Below the pieces are notes generated by a model that was not told the origin of the DNA, searched no databases, and saw nothing but the letters and a program-made list of their open reading frames with translations. Position numbers and translations under genes: made by a program. Of a stretch of DNA of 35,666 nucleotides, positions 8,753 through 18,623 are shown piece by piece (the first letter of the stretch is position 1; each line of letters starts with the position of its first letter). This DNA comes from Desulfobacterales bacterium (GTDB lineage: Bacteria > Desulfobacterota > Desulfobacteria > Desulfobacterales > JAUYIZ01), in assembly GCA_030688615.1 (NCBI GenBank), contig JAUYIZ010000050.1, forward strand, positions 1-35,666. The letters run 5' to 3'.

Positions 8753-8787
8753 AAAAATCCCGCGAAGGCGATCCTCGCGGGATTTTT
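8753..8787. terminator. Bidirectional terminator after dnaK
   Basis: Perfect 13-base arms, AAAAATCCCGCGA and TCGCGGGATTTTT, flank a 9-base loop. A T-run follows the GC stem on either strand. It sits 29 bases past the dnaK stop on the minus strand. Confidence 0.9.
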
Positions 8788-8815
8788 ATTAATCATCAAA
8801 AAGTGTTAGAACTTT

Positions 8816-10741
8816 TTACTTTTTATCATCCTTAACTTCTTCAAAATCTGCGTCCACCACATCATCGTCAGAACCGGAGGATCCGGACTGGGCGTTTGTT
8901 TCACCGGACTCGTCGTCCTGCTGCCCGGCATCCCGGGAGGATTGCTGATACATGGCTTCGGCCAGTTTATGGGCTGCCTGGGTCAGTTGATCACTCAACT
9001 GCTTGATCTGCGCCGTATCATCGCCTTCCATGGCTTTCTTGAGGGCTGCGGCGGCCGATTCCACCTGGCTTTTGGTTCCGCTGTCCACTTTTTCTCCAAG
9101 TTCCTTGATGGATTTTTCCGTTGAATAGATCAGGGAATCTGCGCCATTGCGGGCTTCCACCAGCTCTTTTTTCTTTTTATCTTCATCCAAATGGAGCTCG
9201 GCATCCTTGACCAGCTTATCGATTTCCTCCTTGGACAGTCCGCTGGATGCGGTAATCTTGATGGATTGTTCCTTGCCGGTTCCCATATCCTTGGCTGAAA
9301 CATTCACGATACCATTGGCATCGATATCAAAGGTGACCTCAATTTGAGGCATGCCCCTGGGCGCCGGAGGAATCCCCACCAGTTCAAATCGTCCCAAGGT
9401 CTTGTTGTTGGTCGCCATTTCCCGTTCCCCCTGAAGCACGTGGATGGACACTGCAGGCTGGTTGTCGGCGGCCGTTGAAAAAACCTGACTCTTTTTCGTG
9501 GGGATGGTGGTGTTCTTCTCGATCAGTTTTGTCATCACACTGCCCAGCGTTTCAATCCCCAGGGAAAGGGGCGTGACGTCCAGGAGCAGCACGTCTTTGA
9601 CATCTCCTTTTAACACACCGCCCTGAATCGCGGCGCCGATGGCCACCACTTCATCCGGGTTGACCCCCTTGTGGGGATCTTTCCCGAAAATCCGTTTGAC
9701 CCGTTCCTGAACAGCCGGCATCCGCGTCATGCCGCCCACAAGAATGACTTCGTCCACGTCCGATTTTGGAATACCGGAATCTTTCAGGGCCGTCTCGCAG
9801 GGCCGTACCAGGTTATCCAGCAGGTCAGATACCAGCGCTTCCAGCTTTGCCCGGGTAACTTTGATATTCAGGTGTTTCGGGCCGCTGGCATCGGCGGTAA
9901 TAAAAGGCAGATTCACATCGGTTTCCAGGGAAGAAGACAGCTCCATTTTTGCCTTTTCCGCCGCCTCTTTAAGCCGCTGCAGGGCCATCTTGTCTTTTCT
10001 CAGGTCCAGGCCCTGATCTTTTTTAAACTCATCGGCCAGGTAATCGATCAACCTCAAGTCGAAATCTTCCCCCCCGAGATGAGTGTCGCCGTTGGTGGCC
10101 TTAACCTCAAAGACACCTTCCCCGATTTCGAGTATGGAAATATCGAAGGTGCCTCCCCCCAGGTCGAAAACTGCAATCTTCTCATCTTTCTTTTTGTCCA
10201 GTCCATAGGCAAGCGAAGCCGCTGTAGGCTCATTGATGATGCGAAGCACATTGAGGCCGGCGATCTTCCCGGCGTCCTTGGTCGCCTGTCGCTGGCTGTC
10301 GTTAAAATAAGCAGGCACGGTGATCACGGCATCTGTAACCGGTTCTCCAAGATATTCTTCAGCAGTGTGCTTGATGTTTGCCAGAATAAACGAAGATATC
10401 TCGGCGGTACTGTGCTGCTTTCCCTTGAGGTTGATGCGGATATCACCGTTGCTTGCCTGCTCGATTTTGTAAGGCAGCACCGTAATGTCTTTTTGAACCT
10501 CCGGCGATCCAAATTTGCGCCCGATCAGCCGTTTTACGGCAAACACCGTATTTTCGGGATTCGTAATCGCCTGCCGTTTTGCAATTTGCCCCACCAACCT
10601 TTCATTATTGTTAGAAATGGCAACCACCGACGGCGTGGTCCGGCCGCCTTCGGTATTGGTGATAACCTTCGGCTCACCGCCTTCCATGATCGCCACACAC
10701 GAATTGGTGGTGCCAAGATCAATACCTATTATCTTGCCCAT
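8816..10741 (-). CDS. dnaK: Chaperone DnaK (Hsp70)
   Basis: The 641-residue protein starts with the ATPase signature [17 protein letters not shown]. It keeps the phosphate loops ([29 protein letters not shown]), the linker [18 protein letters not shown] and the substrate-binding domain. The tail ends in acidic [14 protein letters not shown], typical of full-length DnaK. Together with GrpE and a J-protein it refolds and protects proteins with an ATP cycle. It lies 48 bases after grpE in the same direction; dnaJ is not in this window. Confidence 0.98.
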   Translation of the reverse strand: MGKIIGIDLGTTNSCVAIMEGGEPKVITNTEGGRTTPSVVAISNNNERLVGQIAKRQAITNPENTVFAVKRLIGRKFGSPEVQKDITVLPYKIEQASNGDIRINLKGKQHSTAEISSFILANIKHTAEEYLGEPVTDAVITVPAYFNDSQRQATKDAGKIAGLNVLRIINEPTAASLAYGLDKKKDEKIAVFDLGGGTFDISILEIGEGVFEVKATNGDTHLGGEDFDLRLIDYLADEFKKDQGLDLRKDKMALQRLKEAAEKAKMELSSSLETDVNLPFITADASGPKHLNIKVTRAKLEALVSDLLDNLVRPCETALKDSGIPKSDVDEVILVGGMTRMPAVQERVKRIFGKDPHKGVNPDEVVAIGAAIQGGVLKGDVKDVLLLDVTPLSLGIETLGSVMTKLIEKNTTIPTKKSQVFSTAADNQPAVSIHVLQGEREMATNNKTLGRFELVGIPPAPRGMPQIEVTFDIDANGIVNVSAKDMGTGKEQSIKITASSGLSKEEIDKLVKDAELHLDEDKKKKELVEARNGADSLIYSTEKSIKELGEKVDSGTKSQVESAAAALKKAMEGDDTAQIKQLSDQLTQAAHKLAEAMYQQSSRDAGQQDDESGETNAQSGSSGSDDDVVDADFEEVKDDKK

Positions 10742-10789
10742 GTCCTTTCCTCCTTGCCTCTATCTATGCAACATCCTTTAAGATTTGTA

Positions 10790-11389
10790 TTATTTTGCTT
10801 CCGGTTTTGAGACCGCCACCATTGCAGGCCTCAGGAGCCGGTCATGTATCATATAGCCTCTTTGCAATTCCTTTATCACCGTATTTTCAGGGTAATCATC
10901 CGTTTCTTCCTGATAAACCGCTTCATGAAATCCGGGATCAAAGTCTTTCCCCACCACATCGATGGGTTTGACGGAAAAGTTCTCAAGTACCTTCAATATG
11001 TCTTTGAGCGTTAGATTCACACCCTCAAGGATACTGTTATTTATCTGGCTGTCGCTGTCCGAAAGGATAATGGCCCGTTCAAGGTTGTCCACGATAGGCA
11101 ACAGTTCCTTGATGAGGGATTCATTGGCAAATTTTCTGAATTCATTCATTTCCCGCATATTTCGTTTTTTATAATTTTCAAATTCCGCTGAAACTCTCAA
11201 CATCCGGTCATATGATTCTTTGGCCTCATCTTCAACTTTTTGAAGCTTTTCTTCCATTTCTTTTATTGCCTGATCCGGCTCTTTCCGGGCTTGTTCCGCG
11301 GAATCCGTCTCTTGGGAAACCTTGATCGTCGTACCGTCTTCCCGGTCATCCAGATCTTCCATATTTTTCTTTTCGTTCGTCATCGGCAA
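10790..11389 (-). CDS. grpE: Nucleotide exchange factor GrpE
   Basis: The 199-residue protein has an acidic, charged N-terminus, a long coiled coil (about residues 35-85, including RVSAEFENYKKRNMREMNEF) and the C-terminal beta domain ending in DRLLRPAMVAVSKP. GrpE releases ADP from DnaK. It is the first gene of the grpE-dnaK unit. No hrcA gene or CIRCE operator is seen upstream; a sigma-70-like promoter is. Confidence 0.96.
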   Translation of the reverse strand: MPMTNEKKNMEDLDDREDGTTIKVSQETDSAEQARKEPDQAIKEMEEKLQKVEDEAKESYDRMLRVSAEFENYKKRNMREMNEFRKFANESLIKELLPIVDNLERAIILSDSDSQINNSILEGVNLTLKDILKVLENFSVKPIDVVGKDFDPGFHEAVYQEETDDYPENTVIKELQRGYMIHDRLLRPAMVAVSKPEAK

Positions 11390-11449
11390 CCCTTTTCTTC
11401 AAGAGCTCGCAAGCCTGGTTCATCTGTGGTAGTGTACAGTAATGCACAG

Positions 11450-11477
11450 AAAATAAGACGCTCTTGGGCAATGTCAA
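11450..11477 (-). promoter_or_regulatory. Probable sigma-70-type promoter of grpE-dnaK
   Basis: On the minus strand a perfect -35 box TTGACA (11472-11477) and TATTTT (11450-11455) are spaced by 16 bases, about 60 bases before the grpE ATG. No heat-shock-type element is recognised. Confidence 0.55.
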
Positions 11478-11524
11478 GGCGATAATTACAGGGCAGATTG
11501 CATCGGTCTGTTACCCATGGGATC

Positions 11525-11765
11525 GGTTGTGCACCCCCTGTCGAGTTTTCATGAAAAAACAGGTCATCCAAAAGATCGGGATCGATCCACGACACAGACT
11601 GCGCCACTTATCGCTGCTTCCTCCCGGACCTGACGAGGTTCATGGGAGCCTGTTGCATGGCGGCCGATCAAAATGACACCGACATCTTCAATTCGAACCC
11701 TTCAGGGGGGATTCAGCCCCGCGTATAGCGGATTTCGGGTACAGGGCACCGCTAGCTCCCCGCCT
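11525..11765 (-). ncRNA. ffs: Signal recognition particle RNA, apparently the large type with an Alu domain
   Basis: The conserved tip of SRP RNA helix 8 is plain on the minus strand: GTCAGGTCCGG, then GAGGAAGCAGC (about 11600-11640). Stems continue well beyond a 4.5S core. GATCGG pairs with CCGATC, TCAT with ATGA, TCGA with TCGA, and CCCCCTG with CAGGGGG (11534-11540). The 5' part has the Alu-domain look, with CTAGCGG, the CCCTGTACCCGAAA motif, CCGCTA and GGGGCTGAATCCCC. TAGCGG/CCGCTA and CCCG/CGGG cross each other as in a pseudoknot. The predicted RNA of about 240 bases is near the size of Gram-positive scRNA rather than the roughly 110-base enterobacterial form. It works with Ffh in targeting membrane proteins. 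Ends are approximate. Confidence 0.82.
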
Positions 11766-11780
11766 AGCACAACCGGCCTG

Positions 11781-11809
11781 AATATATTCGCTTACCCCGG
11801 GTTTATCAA
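11781..11809 (-). promoter_or_regulatory. Promoter of the SRP RNA gene
   Basis: The minus strand carries TTGATA (11804-11809), a 17-base spacer and TATATT (11781-11786). This would start transcription near 11770-11775, just before the predicted 5' end of the RNA. The fit supports the large form of the RNA. Confidence 0.7.
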
Positions 11810-11974
11810 GAAAAAAGTTGAGTCTCAGGTTGTTATCAGCGTCACGGCCTGTATCCCGGACAAAGATTATGTTATATTGGATTAAGGGCACCAATTCTGT
11901 GGATTTATTTTTACGCGAGCCCTCAACACAAGGGGTCAGGAAAAACCAGGCAAGCGGAAAAGGGGACTGCAAAT

Positions 11975-12763
11975 TTGAAAATCGCAAGCTTTAATGCCAA
12001 CGGCATAAGGGCCAGAATCCCTGTAATTCTCAAATGGCTCGAGATGCAATCGCCCGACGTGCTCTGCCTTCAGGAGACCAAGGTCCAAGATGCTGATTTT
12101 CCGCAGGAAGCGTTTCGAACATCCGGGTACCACCTTAGTTTCATCGGGCAGAAAAGCTACAACGGTGTTGCGATTTTGAGCACGGCGAAACCCCGGGAAG
12201 TCGGGTTTGGTTTTGACGAAAACACGGCCGGGCAGCCCCAGGCGGACAAGGAAGCAAGGCTCATTCGGGCAGACATCGACGGAATAACGGTGGTCAACGT
12301 GTATGTGCCCCAGGGACAGGACCCCGACTCGGAAAAATTCAAATACAAGCTCGACTGGCTGGAACGCCTGCGGGCGTATCTTGGGCAACACTTCAGGCCC
12401 GATTGCCTGCTGGTATGCGCCGGAGATTTTAATGTGGCCCCGGAACCCAATGATGTTTACGACCCTGAAAAATTGCAGGGCGCCGTGGGATACCACCCCG
12501 CGGAACACGCTGCCCTTGCCCGCCTTAAGGATTGGGGATTGATAGACCTTTTTCGCAAGCATCATCCGGACGACAAGCAATACACTTTTTGGGATTACCG
12601 TGTCCCCAACGCGGTGAAAAGAGGTATCGGCTGGCGGATTGATCACATCCTGGCGACGGAAAAACTGGCGCAACTATCCACCACCGCCTGGGTTGACGAC
12701 CAGCCGCGGCTTGCCGACCGGCCTTCCGATCATACCTTCGTTGTGTCCGAGTTTGAGTTGTAG
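11975..12763 (+). CDS. xth: Exodeoxyribonuclease III
   Basis: The 262-residue enzyme of the exonuclease III/AP endonuclease family cuts DNA at abasic sites and trims 3' ends in base excision repair. Motifs include MKIASFNANGIRAR, the metal ligand in CLQETK, the VNVYVPQG segment, GDFNVAPE, WRIDHILAT and the final SDHTFV. The start is TTG 11975, with a GGAAAAGGGG purine run upstream; no ATG would keep the conserved first strand. It ends 1 base from the PBP1A gene stop, which runs the other way. Confidence 0.95.
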   Translation: MKIASFNANGIRARIPVILKWLEMQSPDVLCLQETKVQDADFPQEAFRTSGYHLSFIGQKSYNGVAILSTAKPREVGFGFDENTAGQPQADKEARLIRADIDGITVVNVYVPQGQDPDSEKFKYKLDWLERLRAYLGQHFRPDCLLVCAGDFNVAPEPNDVYDPEKLQGAVGYHPAEHAALARLKDWGLIDLFRKHHPDDKQYTFWDYRVPNAVKRGIGWRIDHILATEKLAQLSTTAWVDDQPRLADRPSDHTFVVSEFEL

Positions 12764-12764
12764 G

Positions 12765-15170
12765 TTACATTTCGGACTTGAAGAACTCCTCCGGATTAAC
12801 AATGGAGTCGGGTTTTTTGGTGTGTTCGGCGGGCACGGTTCCTTCTTTGAATGCTTCGAAAATCGTTGTTTTAGACTCTTGAATCGGCAGCAGCCCCGTC
12901 TCGGCATCAATTTTAGCGAACACTACCCCCTCGGGTACCTGAAAAACACGCACCGGTTTATCACTCAATACTTTTTTCATAAACTCCAACCAGATGGGAC
13001 TTGCGGCCCGGGCGCCGGTCTCACCTTTTCCAAGGGAACTTTCCTCGTCAAAGCCGACCCAGGTTCCGGTGATATAGCGCGGCGTGTAGCCCACAAACCA
13101 GGCATCAAAAAGATCATTGGTCGTTCCGGTCTTGCCGGCTGCAGGCCTGCCCAGCGGCAGCACACTTCGGCCGGTTCCCCTTTTGACCACGCCCTCAAGA
13201 AGATGTGTCATAATGTATGCCGTGCTCTTTTCAATCACCTTCTCTCTCTCAGAGTTGCTCTCCTCGATCACCTTGCCGGTCCGGTCCACAATTTTTTTGA
13301 TAAACACCGGTTTGACCCGATATCCCTGGTTGGCAAATACCGAAAAAGCACTGACAAGCTCAAACAAGGACACACCCGAGGACCCCAGTGCGAGGGAAAG
13401 ATCTTTGTTGAAATCGTTGGTGAAACCTAATTTCCTCGCATAATCAATGGTGTAATCGATTCCGATATCCCTTAATATTTTTATCGTCACCACGTTGCGA
13501 GACGCTGCCAGCGCGTCTCGCAAAAGAGTGGGCCCGAAAAATTCGTCTCTGTAGTTTTTCGGCTTCCACTTAAAATCCCTTTCTTCGTCCTTGAACACGA
13601 TGGGCGAGTCGATTATAACCGTGGCCGGGGTATACCCTTTGTCAAGGGCGGCCGCATAAATGACCGGTTTAAATGCAGACCCCGGCTGCCGCCTGGATTG
13701 AATGGCCCGGTTAAATTGGCTTTTTGCAAAATCCTGGCCGCCGATCATGACTTTAACCAGGCCCGTTTCCGACTCGATGCACAACAGCGCCGCCTGTGCC
13801 TTGGGTTTCTGCTCTAAAGCCAGCTGCCAGTACTCCGGATTTTTGCTTTTTCCTTTCGCACTTACCATGATCACATCGCCGACTTTTAATACGTCTCCGG
13901 CACGGCGAACCCGCATATTGAAATACTCAATTTCAGGATCCGGTTTTCTGGCCCAGCGCATGTCATCCAGCGCTAAGGTGCCCATGGAATTTCCCATGCG
14001 GACCGTCACGGCCTTTTGGTCGTCGCTCACCTGCACCACAACGCCGTCTACGGTTTTTCCTTTTTCCAATGGATTGTTATCCAGTTCTTTTTGAAGTGTT
14101 TTTGAAAAAGCTTCGATTTCCTCCGGGGCAAGATGTTGCAGGGGACCGCGATATCCCTGACGCTTATCCAGCGCCAGCAGCCCCGTTTCCACGGCCTCCC
14201 GGGCAAACTTCTGCATCTCAATGTTGACGGCCGTATATATTTTGAGCCCGTTGTTGTACAGCTGATCCGGCCCGTACTTTTTCTCTATGTACTGGCGAAT
14301 ATATTCGGTGTAAAAAGGAACTTCCTCAATATACCAGTTGCGCCGGGGTTTAATATCCAGCGGGGTGTTAATGGCTTCGGTCGCCTGGATATTTGTGATA
14401 TAATTTTCAGCAACCATCCGGTTTAAAACATAAATCTGGCGTTCCTTGGCCCGTTCCGGATGCCGGAAGGGCGAGTATCGACTCGGTGCCTGGGGCAGAC
14501 CTGCCAGCACGGCGCACTCTGCGAGGTTCAATTCAACGACCGACTTTCCGAAATAATTCTGCGCCGCCGCCTGCACGCCGTAGGCGCCATGGCCCAGATA
14601 AATCTGATTGAGATACAAAAAAAGAATTTCATCTTTGGACAAGGCCTTGTCAATCCGGTAGGCCAGGATGGCTTCTTTTATCTTCCGGATATAACTTCTC
14701 TCGGGGGTCAGTAAAAAAGATCTGGTCACCTGCTGGGTAATGGTGCTGCCCCCCTGCACAATGGCCCCGGCTTCGATATTTTTATAAAAGGCCCGGACAA
14801 TACTTAAAATATCGATTCCGGCGTGTTTGTAAAATCGGGAGTCCTCTGCGGCGATAAAAGCGCTTTTCAAATTCTGGGGCATCTCCTGCAGGGGCGTTAC
14901 GATTCTGCGCTCCTTGTAAAATTCCGCTATTTTTCGATTGTCATCTGAATATACCGTCGTGATAATCGGAGGCCGATAATCACTCAGGGACGAAATTTTA
15001 GGCAGCCCTCTGCTGAAGTAGACATAGGTCCCGACGATACCGGCTGCCCCTAAAATTATCATGGCAACTGCCGCCCATAGAAATCCTCTGGCCAGTATCG
15101 AAAATAAGCCCCGCCCTTCTTTATTCGCACGTTTTTGCAATACTTGAGATGTACTTTTAGGTTTGGTCAT
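12765..15170 (-). CDS. mrcA: Penicillin-binding protein 1A, bifunctional class A
   Basis: This 801-residue inner-membrane enzyme polymerises and cross-links peptidoglycan. One membrane anchor lies at about residues 28-52. The glycosyltransferase domain has the catalytic Glu in AAEDSRFYKHAGID (E109) and the GGSTITQQ motif. An OB-like insert (about 330-430) identifies it as PBP1A. The transpeptidase domain has nucleophile S498 in GSAFKP, an SRN motif and K680 in GKTGTTND. Length and order match Gram-negative PBP1A. It is transcribed alone. Confidence 0.95.
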   Translation of the reverse strand: MTKPKSTSQVLQKRANKEGRGLFSILARGFLWAAVAMIILGAAGIVGTYVYFSRGLPKISSLSDYRPPIITTVYSDDNRKIAEFYKERRIVTPLQEMPQNLKSAFIAAEDSRFYKHAGIDILSIVRAFYKNIEAGAIVQGGSTITQQVTRSFLLTPERSYIRKIKEAILAYRIDKALSKDEILFLYLNQIYLGHGAYGVQAAAQNYFGKSVVELNLAECAVLAGLPQAPSRYSPFRHPERAKERQIYVLNRMVAENYITNIQATEAINTPLDIKPRRNWYIEEVPFYTEYIRQYIEKKYGPDQLYNNGLKIYTAVNIEMQKFAREAVETGLLALDKRQGYRGPLQHLAPEEIEAFSKTLQKELDNNPLEKGKTVDGVVVQVSDDQKAVTVRMGNSMGTLALDDMRWARKPDPEIEYFNMRVRRAGDVLKVGDVIMVSAKGKSKNPEYWQLALEQKPKAQAALLCIESETGLVKVMIGGQDFAKSQFNRAIQSRRQPGSAFKPVIYAAALDKGYTPATVIIDSPIVFKDEERDFKWKPKNYRDEFFGPTLLRDALAASRNVVTIKILRDIGIDYTIDYARKLGFTNDFNKDLSLALGSSGVSLFELVSAFSVFANQGYRVKPVFIKKIVDRTGKVIEESNSEREKVIEKSTAYIMTHLLEGVVKRGTGRSVLPLGRPAAGKTGTTNDLFDAWFVGYTPRYITGTWVGFDEESSLGKGETGARAASPIWLEFMKKVLSDKPVRVFQVPEGVVFAKIDAETGLLPIQESKTTIFEAFKEGTVPAEHTKKPDSIVNPEEFFKSEM

Positions 15171-15276
15171 GTCATCCTCTATCCGTCACTCCGGACCGAC
15201 CGGATCTTCGTATCCATCCAATTGCTACCAAATATCTATCTGGAATGCAAGACGTACCTTTGATGCAAAAAACAAA

Positions 15277-15305
15277 TTGACTTTTTACGGTTAACCGGGT
15301 AATTA
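15277..15305 (+). promoter_or_regulatory. Probable promoter of the hisI-hisG-engB-era run
   Basis: TTGACT (15277-15282), a 17-base spacer and TAATTA (15300-15305) lie in an AT-rich gap 68 bases before hisI. This is the only good promoter seen before the four-gene run. Confidence 0.5.
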
Positions 15306-15372
15306 ATTAAGTTTTATAAATAGATATCCCTATTTTTTAAAGATTCACCAATCCTGACAGGGAAAACATGTA

Positions 15373-15750
15373 ATGATTAACCTTGATTTTAAAAAAACCG
15401 GCGGCCTGATTCCCGCTATTGTGCAGGATTATCAAACCGGCGAAGTCCTGATGCTCGCATATATGAATGAACCGGCGTTCCACGCCACCCTTTCAACCGG
15501 AAACGCCACCTATTACAGTCGCAGCCGGCAGGAGTTGTGGATCAAGGGCGGCACTTCCGGAAATTTCCAGCACGTAAAGGAAATCCGGATCGATTGTGAC
15601 CACGACACGGTCCTGTTAAAAGTCAAACAGATCGGGGGAGCGGCCTGTCATACCGGTTATCGGAGCTGTTTTCATAAAATTGTCAAGGACGCTTCCCTCC
15701 AGATTTTAGACAAACCGGTATTTAACCCCGAGGAGGTGTACCGCAAATGA
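15373..15750 (+). CDS. hisI: Phosphoribosyl-AMP cyclohydrolase
   Basis: The 125-residue enzyme opens the adenine ring of PR-AMP in the third step of histidine synthesis. It shows [23 protein letters not shown] and the metal-binding cluster [10 protein letters not shown] with the later [12 protein letters not shown]. It lacks a fused PR-ATP pyrophosphatase (HisE) domain, so that step must be encoded elsewhere. Its stop overlaps the hisG ATG by 4 bases. Confidence 0.96.
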   Translation: MINLDFKKTGGLIPAIVQDYQTGEVLMLAYMNEPAFHATLSTGNATYYSRSRQELWIKGGTSGNFQHVKEIRIDCDHDTVLLKVKQIGGAACHTGYRSCFHKIVKDASLQILDKPVFNPEEVYRK

Positions 15751-16622
15751 AAAATAGATTAAAACTGGGCATTCCCAAAGGAAGCCTGCAAAACGCAACA
15801 ATTTCTCTTTTTAAGCGAGCCGGCTGGAACATTAATGTCAACGGGAGAAGTTACTTTCCCGAAATCGATGATGCTACCATAGAATGTGCCATTTGCAGGG
15901 CACAGGAAATGTCCAATTATGTGGAGAGCGGCACCCTGGATGCCGGGTTGACGGGCAAAGACTGGATTGCCGAAAACGACTCGGATGTGCATGTGGTATC
16001 CGACCTGATATATTCCAAGGTCAGCTCACGGCCGGCCCGATGGATTCTTGCCGTTGCTTATGACTCTCCCATCAAAACGCTCGAAGACCTTAAAGGCAAA
16101 AAAATTGCCACGGAACTTGTCAAATTTACCCAAAAATATTTTGCAGAAAAGGGGATCGATGTCATTGTCGAGTTTTCCTGGGGCGCCACCGAAGGCAAGG
16201 TGGTTTCCGGGCTGGCGGACGCTATCGTGGAAGTGACCGAAACCGGAAGCACCATAAAGGCCCATGGGCTCAGGATTATCAAAGAATTGATGCAAACCAA
16301 CACCCAGCTCATCGCCAACCGCCTGGCCTGGGAAAACCCTGTGAAAAAACAAAAGATCCAACAGATTGCCTTATTGCTCAAGGGCGCCCTTTTGGGCGAA
16401 AAAATGGTGGGCATCAAGATGAACGTGCCGGAAACCCATCTGAAACAGGTTGTCGGTCTGCTCCCCAGCCTCAACGCGCCCACCATCGCAACGCTTTACG
16501 AGTCCAAATGGTTTTCCGTCGAATCCGTGGTCAGTTCCAATGTCGTCAGGGATCTGATCCCGCAATTGCTGAGCAACGGCGCAGAGGGTATTGTGGAATA
16601 TCCTTTAAACAAAGTCATATAA
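15747..16622 (+). CDS. hisG: ATP phosphoribosyltransferase, long form
   Basis: HisG commits ATP and PRPP to histidine synthesis. The 291 residues correspond to the long form, with two periplasmic-binding-like catalytic lobes ([20 protein letters not shown], the PRPP loop [18 protein letters not shown]) and a C-terminal ACT-like regulatory domain from about residue 215 ([19 protein letters not shown]). The long form is normally feedback inhibited by histidine and needs no HisZ partner. It is coupled to hisI by a 4-base overlap. Confidence 0.96.
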   Translation: MKNRLKLGIPKGSLQNATISLFKRAGWNINVNGRSYFPEIDDATIECAICRAQEMSNYVESGTLDAGLTGKDWIAENDSDVHVVSDLIYSKVSSRPARWILAVAYDSPIKTLEDLKGKKIATELVKFTQKYFAEKGIDVIVEFSWGATEGKVVSGLADAIVEVTETGSTIKAHGLRIIKELMQTNTQLIANRLAWENPVKKQKIQQIALLLKGALLGEKMVGIKMNVPETHLKQVVGLLPSLNAPTIATLYESKWFSVESVVSSNVVRDLIPQLLSNGAEGIVEYPLNKVI

Positions 16623-16644
16623 TATGATCCCAACCCACTGAAAA

Positions 16645-17256
16645 ATGATCATAAAATCGGCCCAGTTTATTACCAGCGCCACCCAGCCGTCACAATATCC
16701 GCCTGCGGTGTTGCCCGAAATCGCCTTTTGCGGCAGATCCAATGTCGGAAAGTCCAGCCTGATAAACGCCCTTGTGAACCGGAAAAGCCTGGTAAAGACC
16801 AGCAACACTCCCGGACGGACCCAGTTGGTCAATTTTTTTGATATCAACGGCGCTTTTTCTTTTGTGGATCTGCCCGGCTACGGGTATGCCAGAGTCCCCA
16901 TAGCGGTGAAAAGAAAATGGCCGGCCATGATCGAAACTTACCTTTCCACCCGAAAGACGCTCAAAGGTGTAGTTCTGATCATGGATCTGCGCCGTACGCC
17001 CAATCAGGAGGAAACGAATCTGATCGACTGGTTCGACTATCATGGCATTGCAAAAATCCTCATCCTGACCAAAGCGGACAAACTCTCCAAAACCGGACAA
17101 AAAGCCCAACATGAGTCCTTTGCAAAATCATTTGAGACAGATAAAAGCCGGCTGATTCTTTTTTCGACCAAATCAAAACAGGGCATGGAAAACGTATGGC
17201 AGGCAATAGAAAATCTGATCGAGACATCCGAAACGGATTCAAGGCGGATAAGATGA
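16645..17256 (+). CDS. engB: Ribosome biogenesis GTPase EngB (YsxC/YihA)
   Basis: The 203-residue GTPase has G1 GRSNVGKSSL (about residues 30-39), a G2 Thr in NTPGRTQ, G3 DLPGYGYARV, G4 TKADK and a G5 region near FSTKS. EngB helps assemble the large ribosomal subunit. The gene lies 22 bases after hisG and overlaps era by 4 bases at ATGA, so it is probably cotranscribed with both. Confidence 0.95.
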   Translation: MIIKSAQFITSATQPSQYPPAVLPEIAFCGRSNVGKSSLINALVNRKSLVKTSNTPGRTQLVNFFDINGAFSFVDLPGYGYARVPIAVKRKWPAMIETYLSTRKTLKGVVLIMDLRRTPNQEETNLIDWFDYHGIAKILILTKADKLSKTGQKAQHESFAKSFETDKSRLILFSTKSKQGMENVWQAIENLIETSETDSRRIR

Positions 17257-18188
17257 CGAACCCGGAAAATAATAAGCCCCCTGAGCCGCGACAGCAGGCG
17301 CATCATCAATATAAGTCCGGCTTTATATCCATCGTCGGCCCGCCGAATGTGGGAAAATCAACATTTTTAAACCGGGCGCTGGGGGAAAAAATATCCATTA
17401 CATCCCCAAAACCCCAGACCACGCGCAACCGGATCCTGGGCGTTCTGCACCGGCCTTCTGCTCAACTCATTTTCCTGGACACGCCCGGCATACACAAAGC
17501 AACCGGCCCTTTAAGGACCCGGATGGTGGATGTGGCTCTCGGGGCCATGGCCCAGGTGGATTGTATCCTGGTCATGGTCGATGCGGTACACCCCGACCCG
17601 CGCTCCGAAGAAATTCTAATACGGCACCTTGAAAAAAGCCGGACGCCCGCAATACTTTCACTGAATAAGATCGACCGGATTGAAAAACCGGCGCTGCTTT
17701 CCATCATCGGCAAATGGTCGCAACTGCATGTATTCAAAGCCGTGGTCCCCATCTCCGCAAAAAAAGGGACACAGGTTGACCGGCTGATCGAGACCCTGGA
17801 AAACCAACTTCCCGTCGGCCCGCCCTATTTTCCCGCAGAGACCATTACCGATGTTCCGGAGCGATTTATCGCCGCGGAAATGATAAGAGAAAAGATCTAC
17901 CGGTTAACCGGGCAGGAAATTCCTTATGCCACGGCCGTAACCATCGATTCTTTTTCCGAGGACGGCAAAAAAGCCCTGGTGCTTATCCACGCCACGATTC
18001 ACGTGGAGCAGGAATCCCAGAAGGGCATCATCATCGGCAAAAAAGGGAGCAAACTTAAAAGCATCGGCGAAGCCGCCCGGATTGAGATTGAAAGAATGGT
18101 CGGCCGCCGGGTGTTTTTACAGCTCTTTGTCCGGGTTCAAAAAAACTGGAGCAGAGACACAAAGGCCCTGAGGAAGCTGGGCTACTGA
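17253..18188 (+). CDS. era: GTPase Era
   Basis: Era binds the 3' end of 16S rRNA during small-subunit maturation. I chose ATG 17253, which overlaps the engB stop by 4 bases and gives 311 residues, near the family norm; an ATG at 17196 inside engB would add 19 unrelated residues. GTPase motifs are GPPNVGKSTF, the TTRNRILG switch, DTPGIHK and NKIDR. The C-terminal KH domain has the RNA loop GIIIGKKGSKLKSIGEAAR. Confidence 0.96.
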   Translation: MTNPENNKPPEPRQQAHHQYKSGFISIVGPPNVGKSTFLNRALGEKISITSPKPQTTRNRILGVLHRPSAQLIFLDTPGIHKATGPLRTRMVDVALGAMAQVDCILVMVDAVHPDPRSEEILIRHLEKSRTPAILSLNKIDRIEKPALLSIIGKWSQLHVFKAVVPISAKKGTQVDRLIETLENQLPVGPPYFPAETITDVPERFIAAEMIREKIYRLTGQEIPYATAVTIDSFSEDGKKALVLIHATIHVEQESQKGIIIGKKGSKLKSIGEAARIEIERMVGRRVFLQLFVRVQKNWSRDTKALRKLGY

Positions 18189-18219
18189 CAAGGAAACAAG
18201 GATTCAAGGGTTGAAAAAA

Positions 18220-18258
18220 CCAGATAACCAGATCAACCAGATAACCAGATCAACCAGA
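18220..18258. repeat. Short tandem repeat, 17-base unit
   Basis: CCAGATAACCAGATCAA is present twice in perfect tandem and then partly again, in the gap between era and the HNH gene. The unit itself holds two CCAGAT copies. It has no spacer structure. Confidence 0.8.
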
Positions 18259-18274
18259 CATCCGGAGGAAAACC

Positions 18275-18568
18275 GTGGAACCGTTTGCTTTTGATCTTGA
18301 AGAAGCAGATATGAAACGGGAGCGCCAGAAGGCAAGAGAATTGCGCGCATCCCAGTGGTGGAAACGGCGTCTGGCCAAGGGGATTTGTTACTACTGCGGC
18401 AGGGCCTTCCCCCCCGGAGCGCTGACCATGGATCATGTGGTTCCCATTGCTCGTGGAGGACAAAGCACAAAAGGAAACGTCGTTACGGCCTGCAAGGATT
18501 GCAACAGCAGAAAAAAACAGCTGTTTCCCATGGAATGGGAGGAATATCTTAAAAGCCTTCAATGCTGA
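18275..18568 (+). CDS. Small HNH endonuclease-like protein
   Basis: The 97-residue protein has a charged helical start and then an HNH fold: CYYCG, TMDHVVPIARGG, GNVVTACKDCN. The two CxxC pairs bind zinc and DHVVP carries the catalytic His. Stand-alone proteins of this size are frequent in bacteria, often with unknown biological target. A CGGAGG site lies before ATG. No terminase, restriction or intron partner is adjacent, so its role is open. Confidence 0.85.
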   Translation: MEPFAFDLEEADMKRERQKARELRASQWWKRRLAKGICYYCGRAFPPGALTMDHVVPIARGGQSTKGNVVTACKDCNSRKKQLFPMEWEEYLKSLQC

Positions 18569-18623
18569 GACAGGGAAGCAACGGCTTCGATGATTTTATT
18601 ATACCCGGTGCAGTTGGGCTGGA

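Noticed and set aside
8563-8835. 90-codon open frame on the plus strand
   Set aside because: It runs through the palindrome and the dnaK terminator, so it is not a plausible gene.
9671-10810. Long 379-codon open frame on the plus strand
   Set aside because: It lies fully antisense to dnaK, has no recognisable domain, and is explained by the codon bias of dnaK.
11936-12673. 245-codon open frame on the minus strand
   Set aside because: It is antisense to the clear exonuclease III gene and shows no family pattern.
18220-18258. Possible CRISPR-like repeat
   Set aside because: The repeats are short, in direct tandem without spacers, and no cas genes are near.
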